6,216 bases of DNA from an uncultured Fibrobacterota bacterium (lineage in GTDB: Bacteria; Fibrobacterota; Chitinivibrionia; Chitinivibrionales; CAIOZP01): assembly GCA_903862805.1 (NCBI GenBank), contig CAIOZP010000147.1, positions 1-6,216 on the forward strand. The letters are read 5' to 3'. A program made the position numbers and the translations under genes. This document shows positions 1-5,910 of the stretch, piece by piece. The notes beneath the pieces are model-generated. The model did no database searches, was not told the DNA's origin, and was given only the letters and a program-made list of their open reading frames with translations. The stretch's first letter is position 1. Every line of letters starts with the position of its first letter.

Positions 1-28
1 CCGTCTCGAAACGAGGCGGCCCATTTTT
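1..28 (+). terminator. Rho-independent terminator, truncated by the left edge
   Basis: Bases 1-8 pair with 12-19 (8 bp, one G-U) around an AAA loop. The run CCCA follows, then five T at 24-28. The CCCA next to the stem suggests that a TGGG just outside the window lengthens the stem to about 12 bp, which would bring the T run right up to the hairpin. It would end a plus-strand gene lying left of the window and convergent with the lipoprotein gene. On the minus strand the G-U pair becomes an A-C mismatch and no T run is visible inside the window, so a bidirectional role cannot be judged. Confidence 0.6.
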
Positions 29-92
29 ATAGACTCAACTATTCCCGATCTGAACAGCACGCTATGAGCCTTTTTGTGCGGGTTGACTTAGC

Positions 93-1556
93 TCACTTGA
101 CGGCAATTTTGAATATTGATCCCTGTGAACTCGAAACCCAGGCAGTAGCACCTTGAAGTGTGATTGATTGGGGGAAATTGGTTCCTGACAAAGGAGAATT
201 ATTGCTGTCAAAGACACGCCATTTCTTTCCATCATACGAGTCAACACTGCCGGATAACGCGAATGTCCATAGCACGCTATCCGGAGAAACCTGCAGGTCT
301 GACAAGCGGTCATCCGGGATATTCGAAACCGGTTTCGAGAAAATCACCATACCGATTGTTTTAGATAACCACAAATTGGTATCTGACGTTACCCATACAT
401 CGGTTGTACCATAGCAGGCAATATGTGGTGGCGGCAGTGGCCCGAAAGGGCGGCTCTCTTTGATGACCTGTGTTGTGCTGTCTATGTGTATGGAAAATAG
501 ACCGCTGTCACCAGCACATCGCACAACAAATTGATCGCTGGACAGAGTCTTCATGTTGCAAATGGTTGTGATCCTGCACACAACTCCATCGGATATTTTC
601 ATTCGCCAAAGCGAACCATCGTCCCCGACAAGAATCGCGACACTGTCACCGCTTTGGGCGATCTGCATCATTCCACCTAAAGATCCGCCCAATGTATCGC
701 TTGTAATGTTCGTTGCAGATCCGCTTGAATTTACCATCGAGATGCCGGTGGATGTTGCACATACAACAACATCGCCGATGTGTTTGCATTGTCTGATAAT
801 TTGTCCGGACAAAGGATTGTCAAGGCGCAAGATTCCGGTGATGCCAATAATGAAACGCTGAAGTCCGGAGCTGTCACACCAGACAAGAGTATCACCAAAG
901 AATGAAAGAGCAGTCGCTCCATGGGTGATTCCTGGCAGTGCTATCATCTCAATGACACCGATTGTATCTTCGATCACACTTGATCCGATGTTGATGCACA
1001 GATCACTGTCGAGTGTCATCATGTTCCCGCTTGAGTCACATGCAACAAGTTCAAGTGAGTCACAAGGCGCAAGCGCATTGACCGTCACAATTGAGATATT
1101 CCCTGAAATAGCTTTTACGAAAGGTGTTCCGATGATTCCAACGCGAGTCAACTTGCCAATCTGGTTGGAAGGGACAACGATGCTCAGGCTCGATGGCAAC
1201 GAACAGGTTATATCGAGGTTGGCGCTATTGGGTATAGTGCCTTTATTCGATGCGACCAGGCCGTTTTTTGCAACAATCCAAAGCATACCCGATTGCCTGA
1301 GACTTGAATGGATGACAAATGCGCCAGTTGAGTCTGTTCTAACGGAATCACATTTAGGAATGGAATCTTTGATCGGGTTGAATTGATCTGATACGATCTC
1401 AACCAGTGCGCCAGAAAGAGGTCGTTCGCAAGTGTCCCGAACCACACCTCTGACAACATTTCCGTCCTCAACTGCGCCCCCGCCATCGGTGTATGAAGTG
1501 GAACAGTTCAGAAAAAGCACTGCTGCCAACAGTAAAAAAAGGCGGAAACTATTCAC
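93..1556 (-). CDS. Predicted lipoprotein with carboxypeptidase-regulatory-like domain and propeller-like C-terminal half
   Basis: Product of 487 aa, function unknown. Residues 1-17 form a short lipoprotein signal with a hydrophobic core (LFLLLAAVLFLN) followed by Cys18. Asn at -1 is a relaxed lipobox. Residues 31-120 (GNVVRGVVRD, PLSGALVEIV, TDSTGAFVI) have the pattern of a carboxypeptidase-regulatory-like/SdrD-B beta-sandwich. From about 205 to 487 short beta-rich units recur with motifs such as VVVCATSTGISMV, DVWVTSDTNLWL and a last unit YDGKKWRVFDSNNSPLSG, which resembles two-component-regulator propeller (Reg_prop) blades. The protein has 14 cysteines, many for an exported protein. The start is GTG at 1556-1554, preceded at a 7-nt spacing by AAGGGA (1569-1564, minus). 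It overlaps the end of the TIGR02147-type gene by 8 nt, so the two are probably co-transcribed and translationally coupled. Residue +2 is Ser, which permits outer-membrane sorting, though this rule is only proven in other phyla. The coding frame is well supported; the domain calls are by eye. Confidence 0.85.
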   Translation of the reverse strand: MNSFRLFLLLAAVLFLNCSTSYTDGGGAVEDGNVVRGVVRDTCERPLSGALVEIVSDQFNPIKDSIPKCDSVRTDSTGAFVIHSSLRQSGMLWIVAKNGLVASNKGTIPNSANLDITCSLPSSLSIVVPSNQIGKLTRVGIIGTPFVKAISGNISIVTVNALAPCDSLELVACDSSGNMMTLDSDLCINIGSSVIEDTIGVIEMIALPGITHGATALSFFGDTLVWCDSSGLQRFIIGITGILRLDNPLSGQIIRQCKHIGDVVVCATSTGISMVNSSGSATNITSDTLGGSLGGMMQIAQSGDSVAILVGDDGSLWRMKISDGVVCRITTICNMKTLSSDQFVVRCAGDSGLFSIHIDSTTQVIKESRPFGPLPPPHIACYGTTDVWVTSDTNLWLSKTIGMVIFSKPVSNIPDDRLSDLQVSPDSVLWTFALSGSVDSYDGKKWRVFDSNNSPLSGTNFPQSITLQGATAWVSSSQGSIFKIAVK

Positions 1557-2373
1557 TGTCTCTTCCCTTGGACAGCGGGAACAGTTGAATATTGCAACGG
1601 TAAACGCGCTCTGGTGTTTTATCTGCCATTGCGATCTGCATTATCCTCTTACGGAAAACGCGGATCTCTTTTTTGATCTGCTCCATACTCAATTCAGACA
1701 CCGTAAGTGTTACTCCCGAAATATCATGCTGTGTAGATTCTCCTGAAGTTAAATCACGCAACGACAGTTCAATCATTTCTTTTTGAAATCTGGCAACAAA
1801 ATATGAGTCTATGTCGTTTCCGGTTGTAAGAGCGGTGTCACATCGTTCCCATTTCCCTGCATCGGTTTTCCGGATAAATCCACCCCTGACCAAAATATCT
1901 ACAGCCGAATCGACATCGACCGTCTGAATCTGTGGCAGAAGAAGATTGGCAAGCTCGGAATTCGTCAGCTGAGGTTTCAGCACAAGTAATTCCCTGAGTG
2001 GAACGTAGTACCACTTTGCAAAAAGATTCAAAGATTCGTTATTCAAAAGGCGAACTAATGGTTGGCAAGTAAGTTGAATCAGCTCAAAGAAATGATTTTT
2101 CTCGTCAACGGTCTGGGCACGTGAGAAAAGGATCATGTTCTTGAAATAAACCTTTTCGTCATCAGACAAGCTGAACATTTCAGCAATTTTATCGGCAAGC
2201 TCCAAGGATAAGTCAAAACGGCCAGCCAGCAAATTCGAGAAATACCCGGTAGATTTTATTCCAAGTCGCCTATGGATTGCACGGAGGGTGTATGCATCGC
2301 CGTGTTTACGTTTATTGGCTAAGAGGTCTGATAAATATTTACGGTAATCGATGTATTCGCAGATATTTATCAT
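1549..2373 (-). CDS. TIGR02147 / DUF4423 family putative transcriptional regulator
   Basis: Product of 274 aa. The opening MINICEYIDYRKYLSDLL is the family signature (N-I-x-E-Y-x-D-Y-R-x-[FY]-L). Residues 29-66 (LRAIHRRLGIKSTGYFSNLL onward, then LSLELADKIAEMFSLS) look like an Xre-like helix-turn-helix. Residues 71-81 (DDEKVYFKNMI) match the DDE-x-x-YF element common in the family. Residues 121-175 (WYYVPLRELL, then SELANLLLP and DILVRGGFIRKTDAGKW) resemble a winged helix, and the C-terminus ends with NIQLFPLS, another family hallmark. Members are abundant in Fibrobacter and relatives and are presumed DNA-binding, without a well-defined role. ATG at 2373 is chosen because it starts right at the signature; a GTG at 2409 would add 12 unsupported residues. 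There is no Shine-Dalgarno sequence before the ATG, but a TATATT hexamer lies at 2387-2382, so the mRNA may be leaderless. It is the first gene of a unit with the overlapping lipoprotein gene. Confidence 0.9.
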   Translation of the reverse strand: MINICEYIDYRKYLSDLLANKRKHGDAYTLRAIHRRLGIKSTGYFSNLLAGRFDLSLELADKIAEMFSLSDDEKVYFKNMILFSRAQTVDEKNHFFELIQLTCQPLVRLLNNESLNLFAKWYYVPLRELLVLKPQLTNSELANLLLPQIQTVDVDSAVDILVRGGFIRKTDAGKWERCDTALTTGNDIDSYFVARFQKEMIELSLRDLTSGESTQHDISGVTLTVSELSMEQIKKEIRVFRKRIMQIAMADKTPERVYRCNIQLFPLSKGRDSE

Positions 2374-2381
2374 AACCGGAT

Positions 2382-2408
2382 AATATAGCAATTTTCCCGC
2401 AGCTGCCA
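2382..2408 (-). promoter_or_regulatory. Candidate promoter of the regulator-lipoprotein unit
   Basis: On the minus strand TATATT (2387-2382, 5/6 to the -10 consensus) lies 16 bp downstream of GTGGCA (2409-2404 region, 4/6 to the -35 consensus). The predicted transcription start falls around 2375, two or so bases before the ATG at 2373. That would fit a leaderless transcript and the lack of a ribosome-binding site. The call comes from consensus matching by eye only, and the -35 match is weak. Confidence 0.35.
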
Positions 2409-2445
2409 CTGTTGAGTATTAAATTTCGCTTTGCCGTCAGAAAGC

Positions 2446-2495
2446 GGTTATTGTCACCAGACACTGATCGGTAATTACCTGTGCTCCGGTAAATT
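2446..2495. promoter_or_regulatory. Candidate operator region: palindrome and GGTWATT-like repeats
   Basis: GGTAATTACC at 2470-2479 is a perfect 10-bp palindrome. Related half-sites lie on both sides: GGTTATTG at 2446 and GGTAAATT at 2488, 18 bp after the palindrome start. The cluster sits between the divergent regulator gene and the desulfoferrodoxin gene, in the place expected for a shared operator. It does not match the PerR box as I know it. A TTGTCA at 2451-2456 resembles a -35 element, but no convincing -10 sits at the right distance, so I do not call a promoter for the desulfoferrodoxin gene. Confidence 0.3.
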
Positions 2496-2542
2496 GGCAG
2501 ATGTATTTTGATTGAAGTGATCCATTCAACAAGGAGAGAATC

Positions 2543-2935
2543 ATGTCTATCGAGAAACGTTCAATCTACAAATGCGAGCTCTGCGGCAAGGTCGTGGAGA
2601 TTCTTGAGGCTGGTGGAAACCCAGAGACAATTTGTTGCGGCCAGCCGCTGACTCTGCTCGTGGCCGGTGTCACCGATGCCTCGAAGGAGAAGCACGTTCC
2701 GGTGGTCGAGAGATCTGCAACTTCGCTGACGATCAAGGTCGGTTCCGTTGCGCATCCCATGACACCTGAACATCACATTGTATTGATCGAGGTATTGACC
2801 GCCGAGAAGGTTTGCAGACGCGAATTCGGAGCTTCCGACACCGTTGCCGAAGCTACTTTCCCTATTCCGGCCGAAGTAAAAGTAACAGTCCGCGAATATT
2901 GCAACCTTCACGGGCTTTGGCAGGTCGAAGCCTGA
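2543..2935 (+). CDS. dfx: Desulfoferrodoxin (class I, two-iron superoxide reductase)
   Basis: Product of 130 aa, close to the usual 125-130 aa. It reduces superoxide to hydrogen peroxide without releasing oxygen, in the cytoplasm. Residues 1-36 form the desulforedoxin-like domain, with centre I iron ligands Cys11, Cys14, Cys31 and Cys32 (CELC, CC). The catalytic domain has the E49-K50-H51 motif and His71, His77 (AHPMTPEHH), with Cys120 and His123 in YCNLHGLW. These are the four His and one Cys of the centre II iron, and Glu49 and Lys50 are the usual active-site pair. All ligands are present, so the enzyme should be functional. AAGGAG at 2531-2536, 6 nt before the ATG, fixes the start. It is followed after 20 nt by rubrerythrin, which removes its peroxide product, and the two are almost certainly one operon. 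Electrons would normally come from a rubredoxin, which is not encoded in the window. Confidence 0.97.
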   Translation: MSIEKRSIYKCELCGKVVEILEAGGNPETICCGQPLTLLVAGVTDASKEKHVPVVERSATSLTIKVGSVAHPMTPEHHIVLIEVLTAEKVCRREFGASDTVAEATFPIPAEVKVTVREYCNLHGLWQVEA

Positions 2936-2955
2936 AAGCATAAGGAGAAAACAAA

Positions 2956-3534
2956 ATGTCTGTTTCGATAAAAGGAACCCAGACCGAAAAAAATCTGCTG
3001 AAATCTTTCGCCGGTGAGTCGCAGGCGCGAAACCGTTACACTTTCTTTGCGAAGGTTGCACGGGAAGAAGGCTTCAAGCAGATCGAATCATTTTTCCTCG
3101 AGACTGCCGAGAACGAGCGTGTTCATGCGAAGCTGTTCTTCAAACATCTTGAAGGCGGGCCGGTGGAAATCACTGCTGTTTATCCTGCTGGCAAGGTTGG
3201 AACCACCGAAGAAAACCTGCTCGCGTCGGCCAACGGTGAGCACGAAGAATATTCCGAGCTTTATCCGGCATTTGCAAAAACCGCAAAAGGCGAGGGTTTT
3301 AATGAGATCGCTGCGCTTTATACCAATATTGCAAAGATCGAGGCTCATCACGAAGCGCGTTATCGCAGGCTTCTTGCAAATGTGCAAGCCGGTTCGGTAT
3401 TCAAAAAGGCGGAAAAAGTTCAGTGGCTTTGCCTTGAATGCGGGCATGTGCATGAAGGTGAGTCTGCGCCAAATGTCTGTCCGGTGTGCAAACATCCACA
3501 GGCCTACTTCGAGCTTCTGAAAAGCAATTTCTGA
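2956..3534 (+). CDS. rbr: Rubrerythrin (NAD(P)H-linked peroxidase)
   Basis: Product of 192 aa, the length of classical rubrerythrin (191 aa in Desulfovibrio). It reduces hydrogen peroxide to water in the cytoplasm of anaerobes. The N-terminal four-helix ferritin-like domain (about 1-145) carries the diiron ligands: Glu21 in FAGESQARNRY, Glu54 and His57 (ENERVH), Glu95 and Glu98 (GEHEEY), Glu129 and His132 (EAHHE). The C-terminal rubredoxin-like domain has Cys159-x2-Cys162 and Cys175-x2-Cys178 (CLECGHVHEG, CPVCKHP) for the mononuclear iron. All ligands are intact. TAAGGAG at 2941-2947 lies 8 nt before the ATG. It is the second gene after desulfoferrodoxin, followed by a clear terminator, so the operon has just these two genes. 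It is the classical order of domains, not a reverse or rubredoxin-free form. Confidence 0.97.
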   Translation: MSVSIKGTQTEKNLLKSFAGESQARNRYTFFAKVAREEGFKQIESFFLETAENERVHAKLFFKHLEGGPVEITAVYPAGKVGTTEENLLASANGEHEEYSELYPAFAKTAKGEGFNEIAALYTNIAKIEAHHEARYRRLLANVQAGSVFKKAEKVQWLCLECGHVHEGESAPNVCPVCKHPQAYFELLKSNF

Positions 3535-3560
3535 TTTTCGTTTGATCTACTGAATCTGAT

Positions 3561-3593
3561 GCGCCGATGGATGAAAATCTGTCGGCGCTTTTT
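3561..3593 (+). terminator. Rho-independent terminator after rubrerythrin
   Basis: GCGCCGA (3561-3567) pairs perfectly with TCGGCGC (3582-3588). Inside it T3568-G3581, G3569-T3580, G3570-C3579 and A3571-T3578 continue the stem to 11 bp around a TGAAAA loop. Five T follow directly at 3589-3593. It closes the desulfoferrodoxin-rubrerythrin operon 27 nt after the stop codon. Confidence 0.88.
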
Positions 3594-3714
3594 GTGTGGT
3601 GCATTATGCCAAAAGAAGCTCGTGCCTTGGAGCATATATATTGTTCTACGAAGTCTTCATAAAAACCGAATATCTATAGCCAATAAAAAACCCTCCAAAC
3701 CTCTTCCCTATGCC
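3594..3714. other. Intergenic leader without an assignable feature
   Basis: This AT-rich stretch between the terminator and the rplU promoter candidate has no credible gene on either strand. A plus-strand reading frame crosses it, but it starts inside the terminator, has no ribosome-binding site and resembles nothing. I see no strong hairpin; the best is GCTC/GAGC with 4-bp arms near 3618-3633. An L21-binding autoregulatory leader would lie here if this phylum has one, but nothing in the sequence shows it. Confidence 0.4.
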
Positions 3715-3744
3715 TTGTTTTCTCTTTTGGCGGAAAACTATATT
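3715..3744 (+). promoter_or_regulatory. Candidate promoter of rplU-rpmA
   Basis: TTGTTT (3715-3720) and TATATT (3739-3744, 5/6 to the -10 consensus) are 18 bp apart. The expected transcript start near 3751 would give a leader of about 30 nt that contains the AAGGAG ribosome-binding site at 3769-3774. The -10 is good and the -35 weak. Confidence 0.45.
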
Positions 3745-3782
3745 TGTCCGGCTTATGCAGAATACTGTAAGGAGTTTCTAAT

Positions 3783-4094
3783 ATGATGTCCATTATTGAA
3801 CAGGGCGGATTCCAGTTCAAGGTTGCCAAGGGCGACAAGATCCGTGTTCCGCTTCTTGACGGTGACGAAGGTGCGGAAATCACGATTGATCGCGTCCTTC
3901 TTCTTTCCGAAGGCGACGTTGTGACTGTCGGATCTCCGATAGTTGCCGGTGCATCGGTCAAAGCAAAGGTTCTTTCTCATGGAAAGGACAAGAAAGTTCT
4001 TGTCCTCAAGAAGCACCGTCGCAAGGACTATCACCGCAAAAATGGTCATCGTCAGAATTTCACCGAGATCGAGATTACATCAATTTCTGCCTGA
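3783..4094 (+). CDS. rplU: 50S ribosomal protein L21
   Basis: Product of 103 aa, the normal length for bL21, which binds 23S rRNA in the large subunit. The N-terminus SIIEQGGFQFKVAKGD matches the family start (A-I-x-x-G-G-x-Q-[YF]-K-V). It is followed by the conserved VLLLSEGD and VGSPIVAGASVKAKV segments and the basic, RNA-binding C-terminus with KKHRRKDYHRKNGHRQ, where GHRQ (88-91) is the family signature. Two ATG codons stand side by side (3783 and 3786). AAGGAG at 3769-3774 is 8 nt before the first and 11 nt before the second, so the first is preferred by spacing. It is followed after 23 nt by rpmA, the nearly universal arrangement. Confidence 0.98.
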   Translation: MMSIIEQGGFQFKVAKGDKIRVPLLDGDEGAEITIDRVLLLSEGDVVTVGSPIVAGASVKAKVLSHGKDKKVLVLKKHRRKDYHRKNGHRQNFTEIEITSISA

Positions 4095-4117
4095 AGCAGA
4101 GTAAACAGGAGTAAATA

Positions 4118-4372
4118 ATGGCACATAAAAAAGGCGCGTCAAGTTCCCGCAACGGCCGTGATTCGAATCCTCAGATGCTTGGCGTCAAGAGGTACGGCGT
4201 CGAGGTCATCAAGTCTGGAAACATTATCGTGCGTCAGCGTGGAACACGTATCCATCCCGGCGAAAATGTCGGCAAAGGTTCAGACGACACCTTGTTTGCG
4301 CTTATCGAGGGAAGAGTTACTTTCAAGGTATCATACAACAACAGGAAGCTTGTCAGCGTTCTGCCAGTTTGA
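4118..4372 (+). CDS. rpmA: 50S ribosomal protein L27
   Basis: Product of 84 aa, the usual bL27 size. L27 sits near the peptidyl-transferase centre, and its N-terminal tail reaches towards the tRNA ends. The tail [48 protein letters not shown] and the VTF strand are all family hallmarks. The protein begins directly with MAHKK, so it lacks the cleaved N-terminal extension known from Firmicutes. AGGAG at 4107-4111 lies 6 nt before the ATG. It shares an operon with rplU and is followed by a strong terminator; the frequent third member obgE is absent at this place. Confidence 0.98.
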   Translation: MAHKKGASSSRNGRDSNPQMLGVKRYGVEVIKSGNIIVRQRGTRIHPGENVGKGSDDTLFALIEGRVTFKVSYNNRKLVSVLPV

Positions 4373-4391
4373 GCCTTGTAAAAATTTTCTT

Positions 4392-4424
4392 AAAAAGGTG
4401 GCACCGTCGGTGCCGCCTTTTTTT
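4392..4424 (+). terminator. Strong Rho-independent terminator after rpmA
   Basis: Bases 4392-4405 pair with 4409-4422 around a GTC triloop. The arms are A5-GGTGGCACC and GGTGCCGCC-T5, with one T-G wobble (4399-4415). The T run extends from 4418 to 4424. Because the A run on the left side mirrors the T run, it could also stop transcription coming from the right. It lies 20 nt after the rpmA stop codon. Confidence 0.95.
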
Positions 4425-4427
4425 ATT

Positions 4428-4457
4428 TTGACCGCGTAGGGCCCGTAGCTTTTTAAC
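4428..4457 (+). promoter_or_regulatory. Candidate promoter of the CsgG-barrel gene
   Basis: TTGACC (4428-4433, 5/6 to the -35 consensus) and TTTAAC (4452-4457, 4/6 to the -10 consensus) are 18 bp apart. The -35 begins 4 nt after the T run of the rpmA terminator. The predicted start near 4464 would give a leader of about 44 nt. Supported only by consensus match and by the need for a promoter after the terminator. Confidence 0.4.
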
Positions 4458-4496
4458 TTGGTTTGTTTAAGCTGGGCTGCTGCATTGCCACTGCAC

Positions 4497-4507
4497 AGAG
4501 GAGATTT
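4497..4507 (+). promoter_or_regulatory. Ribosome-binding site that fixes the start of the CsgG-barrel gene
   Basis: AGAGGAGA at 4497-4504 stands just before ATG 4508, with 4 nt between AGGAG and the ATG, a slightly tight spacing. The frame stays open upstream to a TTG at 4463, but that start has no comparable site and would put 15 non-hydrophobic residues in front of the signal peptide. Confidence 0.75.
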
Positions 4508-5884
4508 ATGAGCAGGATTATCGGCGGACTTATTGCACTTTCTATCATCAGTTCCGGCATTTCGGCGCAAAGCATTTCGTCGATGAACTCGGCACCGGCC
4601 AAGCGCAATTTTGCGGTCATCGGCATCAAAGGGTCCGAAGGAGTTTCGCAAGGTGAGGCAGATATAATCGCCGACAGGCTACGCTCGGAGCTGTTCAATA
4701 CCGGCGTAGTCGCCATGATGGAACGTGAGCAGATGCAGGAAATCATGAAGGAGCAGGGATTCCAACAGTCCGGAGCCTGTACCGACGAAGCCTGCATGGT
4801 ACAGATGGGTAAGGTTCTCGGTGTTCAGGATCTCGTCGCCGGATCTATAGGAAAGCTCGGTTCGATGTACCTTGTCAATTTGCGAACAGTTGACGTGGCA
4901 ACGGCAAAAGTCGAGCGCGTAGTGTCGGTCGATGTCAACGGCGGAATAGAAGACGTAGTGGGGCATCTTCCTGAAATCGCAAGACAGCTCGTTGGCGCCG
5001 ATTCTACGAAAAAGATAGAGACAGGCGAAAAGAAAGAAGAAAAGGTCGTAGAAAAAGAGGAACCTGCTCCGAAACAGGATACCGTTGTTCCACCACCGCC
5101 TCCGGCAAAAGAAGAGACTCCGGCTCCGGCACCTGAAGAAAACTCTTGGAAAGCCAAAAACAAGAATCGTACCGGCATCCGTTTGGGGCTTTATCTTGCG
5201 CCGTGGGGTGTGAGGGCACATTTCCCCGGAACGCGTGATACCGCTCATATACAATTCGCAAATCCCGACTCTTTCGGGCATGTTTATGACAGCTCTTCGC
5301 TAAATTCATATAATTACCAGAATCAAATTTCCTCGAAGACAGACAACATGTGGTTCTATCCGTATGTTCAGGCATCTATTCGTGTAGGGAAATTTGTCGC
5401 GATTGATGCTGGGTTTCAGCTTGCTATTGGCCATATAGAATACCGGCATGTATTAGTTCGAGGGTCGGACCTTCTTGGCACCACCCTGACTGAAGCTTCA
5501 ATTGGAAACCTCCGGTACACCTATGTTGCTCCCGGCGCGGCATTCGGTGTCAATTTCACCAAGCGCTTCTTCCCGGTCAAGCTCAATGCCGGAATATTGG
5601 GTGATTTCTCTCTGCCGTTCTCCAAGAAGTCGTTTACTCCCGATTCATCAGGATCTTCAGGTCTGAACAGTGTAACCGCCAACGACTCACATGGCATAGG
5701 TTTCGGTTATGGTTTGGGCGCACGTATTGGTTTTGAAATCCTGCCATCTACTCATTTCGGTTTCACATTTGACGCCCGCCTTCGCTGGGGGACATATTCG
5801 ACTACCGATTTACTTTCTTCGTACAACGACGACATTGTGATGTGGCCCTTGCAATTCGGTGCCGGCGTAGTTTTCTACCCGTAG
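4508..5884 (+). CDS. Secreted CsgG/HfaB-like protein with proline-rich linker and predicted outer-membrane beta-barrel
   Basis: Product of 458 aa, function unknown. Residues 1-20 form a signal peptide (MSRIIGGLIALSIISSGISA), cleaved before QS; no lipobox Cys, unlike CsgG itself. Residues 33-163 match the CsgG/HfaB-type fold: NFAVIGIKG first strand, ADIIADRLRSELF helix, VVAMMEREQMQEIM, the Cys-containing SGACTDEACMVQMGKVLGVQ, DLVAGSIGKLGSMYLVNLRTVDV, then ARQLVG. Residues 165-212 are a charged, Lys/Glu- and Pro-rich linker with PPPPP and PAPAPEE. Residues 221-458 hold about eight amphipathic beta-strands, such as TGIRLGLYLAP, WFYPYVQASIRVG, YVAPGAAFGVNF, GYGLGARIGFEI and FGAGVVFYP, resembling an 8-strand OmpA-like barrel. 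The end is FYP rather than a terminal Phe. It is a single-gene unit between two terminators. It may display a periplasmic domain from an outer-membrane anchor; the secretion channel of true CsgG is not implied. Confidence 0.85.
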   Translation: MSRIIGGLIALSIISSGISAQSISSMNSAPAKRNFAVIGIKGSEGVSQGEADIIADRLRSELFNTGVVAMMEREQMQEIMKEQGFQQSGACTDEACMVQMGKVLGVQDLVAGSIGKLGSMYLVNLRTVDVATAKVERVVSVDVNGGIEDVVGHLPEIARQLVGADSTKKIETGEKKEEKVVEKEEPAPKQDTVVPPPPPAKEETPAPAPEENSWKAKNKNRTGIRLGLYLAPWGVRAHFPGTRDTAHIQFANPDSFGHVYDSSSLNSYNYQNQISSKTDNMWFYPYVQASIRVGKFVAIDAGFQLAIGHIEYRHVLVRGSDLLGTTLTEASIGNLRYTYVAPGAAFGVNFTKRFFPVKLNAGILGDFSLPFSKKSFTPDSSGSSGLNSVTANDSHGIGFGYGLGARIGFEILPSTHFGFTFDARLRWGTYSTTDLLSSYNDDIVMWPLQFGAGVVFYP

Positions 5885-5910
5885 AAAGCCATGTTTCTGG
5901 GAATATTCGT

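Noticed and set aside
29..92. Terminator for the minus-strand regulator-lipoprotein unit
   Set aside because: No hairpin followed by a T run on the minus strand is visible between the stop codon and the left edge; the real one may lie outside the window.
925..1386. 153-aa plus-strand open frame antisense to the lipoprotein gene
   Set aside because: It is the shadow of the lipoprotein frame, which has a signal peptide, a ribosome-binding site and domain-like patterns. The antisense product has no recognisable features.
2374..2409. GTG start at 2409 for the TIGR02147-type gene
   Set aside because: It adds 12 residues before the family's usual N-terminal signature and has no ribosome-binding site.
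2451..2480. Sigma70-type promoter for the desulfoferrodoxin gene starting from TTGTCA
   Set aside because: No -10-like hexamer lies 16-19 bp downstream; TATTTT at 2504-2509 has no matching -35.
3559..3786. 75-aa plus-strand open frame between rubrerythrin and rplU
   Set aside because: It begins inside the rubrerythrin terminator, lacks a ribosome-binding site and ends over the rplU start; it covers the likely rplU promoter.
4463..4507. TTG start at 4463 for the CsgG-barrel gene
   Set aside because: The AGAGGAGA site directly precedes ATG 4508, and that start gives a clean signal peptide.
4679..5281. 200-aa minus-strand open frame inside the CsgG-barrel gene
   Set aside because: Low-complexity Arg/Phe/Cys-rich translation that mirrors the Glu/Lys/Pro linker on the other strand; no start signal and no family resemblance.
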